This document shows, in pieces, positions 7,120-11,290 of a stretch of DNA of 11,290 nucleotides; the first letter of the stretch is position 1; each line of letters starts with the position of its first letter. Origin of the DNA: Methylophaga sp. Its GTDB lineage: Bacteria; Pseudomonadota; Gammaproteobacteria; Nitrosococcales; Methylophagaceae. Under the pieces are notes generated by a model that saw only the letters and a list, made by a program, of their open reading frames with translations, searched no databases and was not told the DNA's origin. Made by a program: the position numbers and the translations under genes. Where the stretch lies: the NCBI GenBank assembly GCA_007117275.1, contig SKGV01000171.1, forward strand, positions 1 to 11,290, read 5' to 3'.

Positions 7120-7206
7120 CTTGCAAGCCTTGGATTGGCACGCTACTTTTTTATCTGGGTAGTTTCACAGGACGGTCATTCCGGCCAACCAGATTAGGGG
7201 ATATAA
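7120..7206. promoter_or_regulatory. Divergent yggS-pilT intergenic region
   Basis: These 87 nt must carry the start signals for both divergent units. For pilT there is a strong ribosome site, AGGGG at 7196-7200, six nt before the ATG. A possible rightward -35 is TTGGCA (7135-7140), but no good -10 follows at 16-18 nt. No convincing leftward promoter for yggS is visible by eye. The region as a promoter zone is inferred from gene layout; the exact boxes are not established. Confidence 0.5.
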
Positions 7207-8244
7207 ATGGATATTACTGAATTGCTGATGTTTAGTGCAAAGAACAATGCCTCTGACATGCATCTCTCCGCTGGAGAACCGCCTATGATTCGAGTCGATG
7301 GTGATGTTAGACGGATAAACCTGCCAGCCCTAGAGCACAAAGAAGTCCACGCGATGATCTATGACATCATGAACGACAGGCAGCGTAAGGACTTTGAAGA
7401 ATTTCTTGAGGTGGATTTTTCATTTGAAGTGCCTGGGCTTTCGAGGTTTAGGGTGAATGCCTTTAATCAGAATCGCGGCGCAGCAGCGGTATTTCGAACC
7501 ATCCCCTCCAATGTGTTGACGCTTGAGCAGCTGCAAGCGCCCGAGATATTCAAGCACATTGCCGACAATCATCGGGGTATCGTGCTGGTCACCGGACCGA
7601 CCGGTTCAGGTAAATCAACGACCCTGGCAGCGATGATTGAATATCGAAATCAAAAGGATAACGAGCATATCCTGACCATTGAGGACCCGATTGAGTTTGT
7701 TTACAACAATAAAAAATGCTTAATCAACCAGCGCGAGGTGCATCGCGATACGATGGGATTTAGTGAAGCGTTGCGCAGTGCACTTCGCGAGGATCCTGAC
7801 ATTATTCTAGTCGGTGAGTTACGTGACCCCGAAACCATTCGATTGGCACTGACTGCGGCTGAAACGGGGCATCTGGTGTTTGGCACGCTGCATACCTCAT
7901 CGGCAGCAAAAACCATCGACAGGATAATCGACGTGTTTCCGGCGGCCGAAAAAGATATGGTGCGGTCAATGCTGTCAGAGTCGCTCAAGGCGGTCATTTC
8001 TCAGACCCTTATCAAGAAAATCGGAGGGGGACGTGTAGCAGCGCATGAAATTATGATCGGTACACCGGCGATTCGTAATTTGATTCGGGAAGACAAGGTG
8101 CCGCAGATGTACTCTGCCATCCAAACGGGAGGGGCGCTGGGCATGCAAACCCTGGATCAGTGCTTGCAGGATTTGGTGCTTAAACAGCAAATTACTAAAG
8201 AACAAGCACAAGCGCTTGCGGTCAGCAAAGAACTATTTCGTTAG
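7207..8244 (+). CDS. pilT: Type IV pilus retraction ATPase PilT
   Basis: PilT is a hexameric AAA-like secretion-type ATPase at the inner-membrane base of type IV pili. It drives pilin removal, so pili retract for twitching motility, surface sensing and DNA uptake. The 345 residues match the usual length. The N-terminal PAS-like domain spans roughly 1-100. The ATPase core shows Walker A GPTGSGKST (130-138, Lys136), the Asp box LTIEDPIEF (156-164), Walker B DPDIILVGELRD (196-207, Glu204) and the His box TGHLVFGTLHT (220-230). The retraction motif AIRNLIRE is intact at 288-295, which separates PilT from PilB-type extension ATPases. The ATG is well supported by AGGGG six nt upstream. pilU follows after 287 nt. 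A 13-bp direct repeat spans its stop codon. Confidence 0.98.
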   Translation: MDITELLMFSAKNNASDMHLSAGEPPMIRVDGDVRRINLPALEHKEVHAMIYDIMNDRQRKDFEEFLEVDFSFEVPGLSRFRVNAFNQNRGAAAVFRTIPSNVLTLEQLQAPEIFKHIADNHRGIVLVTGPTGSGKSTTLAAMIEYRNQKDNEHILTIEDPIEFVYNNKKCLINQREVHRDTMGFSEALRSALREDPDIILVGELRDPETIRLALTAAETGHLVFGTLHTSSAAKTIDRIIDVFPAAEKDMVRSMLSESLKAVISQTLIKKIGGGRVAAHEIMIGTPAIRNLIREDKVPQMYSAIQTGGALGMQTLDQCLQDLVLKQQITKEQAQALAVSKELFR

Positions 8245-8255
8245 CGCTTGCGGTC
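8211..8255. repeat. 13-bp direct repeat across the pilT stop codon
   Basis: AGCGCTTGCGGTC occurs at 8211-8223, inside the last codons of pilT, and again at 8243-8255, starting in the stop codon. The copies are 32 bp apart, so the second is out of frame with the first. Sequence after the 13 bp diverges. It may be the trace of a short slippage duplication; no function is evident. Confidence 0.6.
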
Positions 8256-8531
8256 TTTGGTAAAAAAACGTCCTGCCGTAATGCAAAATTTTAGGGATGT
8301 ATGGCTCTCTTGGATGATTCAAAAAAACACAGTGATTGACGCCTGTATGAGACCAAGGCCATAAGCACTGGCTCTATTTAAATTCAACCCCATATCACGC
8401 TGAAACATGATGCCGTAAGGCAGCAAAAATGACATTTTCACGTTAAATATGTGTACGCATCACCTTGCAGTATTGGGTAATAACGAGCCAGCAGCTAACG
8501 GATTGATGGATCTACAGACACAGGAGCGAAC
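8245..8531 (+). promoter_or_regulatory. pilT-pilU intergenic region with candidate pilU promoter and ribosome site
   Basis: No gene is visible in these 287 nt. TTGACG (8336-8341) and CATAAG (8360-8365), 18 nt apart, are a possible sigma-70 promoter that would leave a leader of about 160 nt. A clear ribosome site AGGAG (8522-8526) lies five nt before the pilU ATG. A 12-mer, TGCCGTAA[T/G]GCA, appears twice (8274-8285 and 8411-8422); the second copy can fold as TGCC-GTAA-GGCA. No intrinsic terminator follows pilT. The ribosome site is firm; the promoter is tentative. Confidence 0.4.
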
Positions 8532-9686
8532 ATGGACATTATTACCATTCTGAAGGCAGCCATTAAACACGGTGCCTCCGATATTTTTATCACTGCTGGC
8601 CGGCCTGCGACACTCAAAGTCAATGGTCGCATGGCCACCTTTTCTGAAGAATGCTTAAGTGATCAGCAGGCACGTGAGCTGGTGCTTAGCACAATGACAG
8701 ACGCTCAGAAACAAGTGTTTGAGCGTGACAAAGAATGTAATTACGCGATTGATTCAAAAGGTGTGATGCGTTTTCGCGTCAGCGCTTATTATCAGCGTAA
8801 CCGCATCGCTATGGTGCTTCGTCTTGTCAAAGATACCATTCCAATAATTGAAGAGCTGCACATTCCAGCAATCACAAAGGAACTGGCAATGATCAAACGT
8901 GGTTTTGTGATCCTTGTCGGCGCTACCGGCTGCGGTAAATCCACTACACTGGCGGCGATGATTGGTTATCGTAACCAAAACAGCACGGGTCACATTTTAA
9001 CTATTGAAGACCCCATCGAATTTGATCACAAGCATGGGGGCTGTGTGATTACTCAGCGTGAAGTGGGTATTGATACAGAATCGTATGAAATTGCCTTGAA
9101 AAACTCGTTGCGCCAAGCCCCGGATGTCATCATGATTGGTGAAATTCGATCCCGGGATACCATGGAATACGGGGTGACATTTGCCGAAACCGGGCATCTG
9201 TGTCTGTCTACCTTACATGCCAACAACGCTAATCAGGCCATGGACCGGATTATCAACTTTTTCCCAGAAGACCGCCAAAGGCAACTGTTGCTTGATTTGT
9301 CTCTCAACCTCAAAGCCGTGGTGGCACAACGCTTGATTCCCAAGAAAGATGGCTCAGGGCTGGCCGTTGCCGTGGAAGTCATGCTCAACACACCACTCAT
9401 TGGCAGCCTCATTGAAAAAGGAAGACTATCGGAAATCAAGGACGTCATGAAGCGTTCAAGAGAACTGGGTATGCAGACCTTTGATCAAGCCGTGTATGAC
9501 TTGTATGCGGCTGGTGAAATTTCCTACGATGATGCTCTTAAAAATGCCGATTCAGCCAACGAGGTCCGGTTGATGATCAAGCTTGGATCTCAAGCGGCTG
9601 AATCGCCCCGCAACCTAAGCATGCAATCACTGTCTGTGGAGGCTGAAGATGAGGATAATACTGATGGAGCATCTCCAAATCATTGA
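8532..9686 (+). CDS. pilU: Type IV pilus retraction ATPase PilU
   Basis: PilU is a PilT paralogue that forms its own hexamer and assists PilT-dependent pilus retraction. The protein has 384 residues, close to the 382 of Pseudomonas PilU. Visible motifs are Walker A GATGCGKST (130-138, Lys136), LTIEDPIEF (156-164), Walker B APDVIMIGEIRS (196-207, Glu204) and the His box TGHLCLSTLHA (220-230). The PilT-type AIRNLIRE is replaced by TPLIGSLIEKG (287-297), as expected for PilU. After about residue 350 there is an acidic, low-complexity tail that PilT lacks. Two substitutions stand out: Cys134 in Walker A, where PilT has Ser, and Ser207, where PilT has the Asp of the GELRD block. The core residues remain, so it should still be active. 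The start has an AGGAG ribosome site. pilT lies upstream on the same strand. Confidence 0.97.
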   Translation: MDIITILKAAIKHGASDIFITAGRPATLKVNGRMATFSEECLSDQQARELVLSTMTDAQKQVFERDKECNYAIDSKGVMRFRVSAYYQRNRIAMVLRLVKDTIPIIEELHIPAITKELAMIKRGFVILVGATGCGKSTTLAAMIGYRNQNSTGHILTIEDPIEFDHKHGGCVITQREVGIDTESYEIALKNSLRQAPDVIMIGEIRSRDTMEYGVTFAETGHLCLSTLHANNANQAMDRIINFFPEDRQRQLLLDLSLNLKAVVAQRLIPKKDGSGLAVAVEVMLNTPLIGSLIEKGRLSEIKDVMKRSRELGMQTFDQAVYDLYAAGEISYDDALKNADSANEVRLMIKLGSQAAESPRNLSMQSLSVEAEDEDNTDGASPNH

Positions 9687-9710
9687 GGATTCTAACAACG
9701 TATCACTGCA

Positions 9711-9733
9711 CGCACTTCACAGTGAACGGTGCG
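9711..9733. repeat. Imperfect palindrome downstream of pilU
   Basis: CGCAC-TTCAC-A-GTGAA-CG-GTGCG is a palindrome broken only by a 2-nt bulge, with the perfect 11-mer TTCACAGTGAA at its centre. A competing pairing joins TCACTG (9703-9708) with CAGTGA (9720-9725). Only CTTT follows, so it is a weak terminator candidate for pilU at best. Lying about 10 nt upstream of the candidate -35 box of the next gene, it could instead be an operator. Confidence 0.4.
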
Positions 9734-9743
9734 CTTTGACTCA

Positions 9744-9773
9744 TTGCAATTGCCATTTGGGCAGCTGTATGAT
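9744..9773 (+). promoter_or_regulatory. Candidate promoter of the OmpA-family lipoprotein gene
   Basis: TTGCAA (9744-9749) and TATGAT (9768-9773, five of six consensus bases) are 18 nt apart. Transcription would begin near 9780, giving a leader of about 59 nt that starts with the hairpin at 9780-9796. Found by eye and not tested. Confidence 0.45.
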
Positions 9774-9779
9774 GGTGGC

Positions 9780-9796
9780 TTAGCGGTTTGCGCTAA
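9780..9796 (+). promoter_or_regulatory. Leader hairpin of the OmpA-family gene
   Basis: TTAGCG (9780-9785) and CGCTAA (9791-9796) form a perfect 6-bp stem with the loop GTTTG. It would sit at or very near the predicted 5' end of the mRNA. The following TCTTGC is not a T-tract, so a terminator is unlikely. Stabilising 5' stem-loops are known for E. coli ompA mRNA; a similar role here is inference. Confidence 0.4.
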
Positions 9797-9838
9797 TCTT
9801 GCAGGTTTTCAAACGTCATTAATCAAGGATCTTGCGCT

Positions 9839-10690
9839 ATGCACCTATTCATCAAAATGTCAGCCGCCCTGCTCAGCCTCGCTTTGTTAGCTGGTTGCGC
9901 TGGCCCTAACCAGCGGAGCAGTGATAATTATCTTCTCTGCGCAGCTGCCGGTGCGATAGCAGGAGGTGCTGCAGGTGCAGCATCTTCAAGCAGTAGTGGT
10001 CAAGCCGCCGCAGGTAGTGCAGTTGTTGGCGGTATGTTGGCGCTTTTACTTTGCCCTAATGACAAGGTCGACGCAGCGCCTGTCGTAGAAGAAGCACCTG
10101 TTGTTTGTGAAATCGACCCCGTACCTGGTGCGTTGCTTGATGCACGTGGTTGTGCAATGGATTCTGACGGCGACGGTGTCGTTGATGGTATCGATCAATG
10201 CCCTAGAACGCCCGCCGGTGTTCGTGTAGATAGCGTTGGTTGCCCGTTAGACAGTGATGGTGACGGCGTACCTGACTACCGTGATCTGTGCCCAGGCACG
10301 CCACAAGGTGCAGTTGTTGACCAAGATGGCTGCCCAATCAAGGACACGCTCCTGCTGTCATTGACTGGGGTAACCTTTGAATTTGACAGTGCCAAGCTGA
10401 CACCCGATGCACAAGGTACCCTTGGCCAAGCTGTGACAGCGCTTAAGGACACTGATGAGCGTGTTGAAGTTCGTGTTGAAGGCCACACAGATAGTGTCGG
10501 TAGCGCTGATTACAACCTTCGCCTGTCACAGCAGCGTGCGGAATCTGTTGTAGATTATTTGGTCAGTCATGGCATCAGCCGTCACCGTCTGATCCCGGTC
10601 GGCATGGGTAAAGGCTATCCAGTGGCTGATAACAGCACAGCAGAGGGACGTGCGCTTAACCGCCGAGTTGAGTTTATCGTCAACAACTAA
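9839..10690 (+). CDS. OmpA-family outer-membrane lipoprotein with thrombospondin type 3 repeats
   Basis: This 283-residue envelope lipoprotein probably anchors the outer membrane to peptidoglycan. The N-terminus MHLFIKMSAALLSLALLAGC is a lipoprotein signal with lipobox LAGC; Cys20 would be lipidated, and Ala at the next position fits outer-membrane sorting. A Gly/Ala/Ser-rich hydrophobic stretch (35-72) resembles a glycine-zipper domain. A Pro/Glu linker follows (78-100). Two calcium-binding type 3 repeats, DSDGDGVVDGIDQCP (108-122) and DSDGDGVPDYRDLCP (138-152), come next. The OmpA C-terminal domain (about 173-283) contains FEFDSAKLTPDA and GHTDSVGSADYNLRLSQQRAESV. Asp218 and Arg233 match the peptidoglycan (diaminopimelate)-binding pair. 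The start has AAGGA nine nt upstream. The gene stands alone, with its own candidate promoter and a strong terminator, and is probably well expressed. It resembles OprF-type linkers but has no beta-barrel, so I give no symbol. Confidence 0.94.
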   Translation: MHLFIKMSAALLSLALLAGCAGPNQRSSDNYLLCAAAGAIAGGAAGAASSSSSGQAAAGSAVVGGMLALLLCPNDKVDAAPVVEEAPVVCEIDPVPGALLDARGCAMDSDGDGVVDGIDQCPRTPAGVRVDSVGCPLDSDGDGVPDYRDLCPGTPQGAVVDQDGCPIKDTLLLSLTGVTFEFDSAKLTPDAQGTLGQAVTALKDTDERVEVRVEGHTDSVGSADYNLRLSQQRAESVVDYLVSHGISRHRLIPVGMGKGYPVADNSTAEGRALNRRVEFIVNN

Positions 10691-10712
10691 CGAGTAACGA
10701 ATACAAAACCAG

Positions 10713-10740
10713 AAAAGGCCCTGCAAAAGGGCCTTTTTTT
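10713..10740 (+). terminator. Intrinsic terminator after the OmpA-family gene
   Basis: AAAAGGCCCT (10713-10722) pairs perfectly with AGGGCCTTTT (10728-10737) around a 5-nt loop GCAAA. The run of seven T residues (10734-10740) completes a classic rho-independent terminator 23 nt after the stop codon. The A-rich left arm also gives a T-run on the other strand, so it may work in both directions. Confidence 0.92.
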
Positions 10741-10774
10741 GACTGCAAACTCGCCAAAATAGGCATTGCAATGC

Positions 10775-10800
10775 AATAAAGCGAATCAGACGGCATTCGC
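10775..10800 (-). terminator. Possible terminator for the tRNA transcript
   Basis: On the minus strand GCGAAT (10800-10795) pairs with ATTCGC (10786-10781) across an 8-nt loop and is followed by TTTATT (10780-10775). It lies about 110 nt downstream of the tRNA 3' end. The stem is short and the T-run interrupted, so this is tentative. The rest of 10741-10908 holds no visible gene; it also includes the 12-nt palindrome GCATTGCAATGC at 10763-10774. Confidence 0.35.
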
Positions 10801-10908
10801 CATCACTGCGTTGTCTATGTCTGAATAGCTTGGTGTTGCCGTGAGCTCGACCATGACGGGCAGGCGGGTTTATCAGGAAACTTAACTGAAGGGCTTGGCG
10901 GTTGAAAA

Positions 10909-10985
10909 TGGCGCGCCTGACAGGAATCGAACCTGTGACCTTCAGCTTCGGAAACTGACACTCTATCCAACTGAGCTACAGGCGC
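10909..10985 (-). tRNA. tRNA-Arg with anticodon CCG (reads CGG)
   Basis: The minus strand folds as a standard cloverleaf. The acceptor is GCGCCTG paired with CAGGCGC, and the D-arm contains AGTTGGATA. The anticodon stem is TCAGT/GCTGA with loop TTCCGAA, so the anticodon is CCG, for arginine. The variable loop is short. The T-arm is ACAGG-TTCGATT-CCTGT. The discriminator base is G and the 3' CCA is encoded (10911-10909). There is no intron and no neighbouring tRNA; it stands alone behind its own promoter. Confidence 0.97.
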
Positions 10986-11014
10986 ACGCTGAGCCGTGAT
11001 GGCCCAGGTGGCGG

Positions 11015-11044
11015 ATTATACGTTTTTTGTGTTCAGCATGCCAG
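11015..11044 (-). promoter_or_regulatory. Promoter of tRNA-Arg(CCG)
   Basis: Reading leftward, CTGGCA (11044-11039) and a perfect TATAAT (11020-11015) are 18 nt apart. The GC-rich stretch CCGCCACC follows the -10 box, the kind of discriminator found at stable-RNA promoters under stringent control. The tRNA 5' end is 29 nt past the -10 box, leaving a short leader for RNase P to remove. Confidence 0.65.
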
Positions 11045-11072
11045 CAATAAACAGGGCGTTGGGGCTCCAGTC

Positions 11073-11290
11073 TCAGGCGCTGACATAGTCTGCCGGGTTG
11101 ATTTTTGGCAGTTTCCAAATCTCTTGATTGTATTGCGTCATAGTTCTGTCGGTAGAGAACTTGCCACTGTTAGCAGAGTTGAGGATGCTCATGCTGAGCC
11201 AGCGGCTTTTATCCTGATAGGCGACGTCGACCTGCGCCTGCGCATCGATATAACTTCTAAAATCAGCCACCGTCATCCAGGGATCATGAG
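11073..11290 (-). CDS. glgP: Glycogen/maltodextrin phosphorylase, C-terminal end (gene continues beyond the window)
   Basis: Glycogen phosphorylase releases glucose 1-phosphate from alpha-1,4-glucans using phosphate and PLP. Only the last 72 or so residues are visible, and the frame is open to the window edge. The visible part, DPWMTVADFRSYIDAQ ... AYQDKSRWLSMSILNSANSGKFSTDRTMTQYNQEIWKL, matches the highly conserved C-terminal segment of the family. The full protein is normally above 800 residues, so the PLP lysine lies outside the window. The TGA stop is at 11075-11073. The tRNA-Arg promoter begins about 30 nt after it, and no separate terminator is visible between them. The ATG at 11276 is an internal methionine, not the start. 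I cannot tell glgP from malP on this fragment. Confidence 0.9.
   Translation of the reverse strand, partial: HDPWMTVADFRSYIDAQAQVDVAYQDKSRWLSMSILNSANSGKFSTDRTMTQYNQEIWKLPKINPADYVSA

Noticed and set aside
7135..7155. TGGCACG upstream of pilT as a sigma-54 -24 element
   Set aside because: The -12 element is missing: TTTTT stands where TTGC should be at the required spacing, so only half the signature is present.
8532..9686. PilU as a recent tandem duplicate or pseudogene of pilT
   Set aside because: The two proteins align along their length but differ widely, and each keeps the diagnostic motifs of its own family. The pair is ancient and conserved, and pilU is intact.
10763..10774. Palindrome GCATTGCAATGC downstream of the OmpA-family terminator
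   Set aside because: It is short, has no T-tract and is not near a gene start. No role can be supported.
1..11290. Mobile elements, CRISPR, phage, toxin-antitoxin or defence genes
   Set aside because: No transposase or integrase, no regular repeat array and no short toxin-antitoxin pair is visible. The gene content is core metabolism and type IV pili.

Overview
This window looks like ordinary chromosomal DNA from a free-living gammaproteobacterium. The strongest clue is gene order. A leftward block yggS-proC-yggT-metX-metW lies divergent from pilT-pilU, the arrangement known from Pseudomonas and related gammaproteobacteria. The protein sequences (PilT, PilU, MetX/MetW, HisD) also fit that class. 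I cannot name the genus. There are no insertion sequences, phage genes, CRISPR arrays or defence genes, and every full-length gene is intact.

Layout. Positions 1-1653 hold the end of a rightward histidine biosynthesis unit: the C-terminal part of hisD, then complete hisC. A TauE/SafE-type (TSUP) membrane transporter gene follows on the same strand (1768-2523). Its stop codon overlaps the stop codon of pyrE, which arrives from the other direction. Positions 2520-7119 form a compact leftward block. In transcription order it reads yggS (PLP homeostasis protein), proC (proline synthesis), yggT (membrane protein), metX and metW (methionine synthesis), and pyrE (pyrimidine synthesis). metX/metW and metW/pyrE overlap by ATGA and proC/yggT by 11 nt. 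The two real gaps, yggS-proC and yggT-metX, each carry a palindrome over a possible -10 box. Positions 7207-9686 encode the paired type IV pilus retraction ATPases PilT and PilU, rightward and separated by 287 nt. An OmpA-family lipoprotein with thrombospondin type 3 repeats follows (9839-10690), with a plausible promoter, a 5'-leader hairpin and a strong intrinsic terminator. On the minus strand, tRNA-Arg(CCG) (10909-10985) has its own good promoter, and the 3' end of a glycogen phosphorylase gene (11073-11290) runs off the right edge.

How the genes work together. Most are housekeeping biosynthetic genes (His, Pro, Met, pyrimidine). PilT and PilU are motors that pull type IV pili back for twitching motility and DNA uptake. 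The OmpA lipoprotein probably ties the outer membrane to peptidoglycan. I found no clear new multi-gene system. The points most worth a second look are regulatory: the palindromes at the proC and metX promoters, the leader hairpin of the OmpA gene, the coupling of pyrE to metXW, and the substitutions in PilU.
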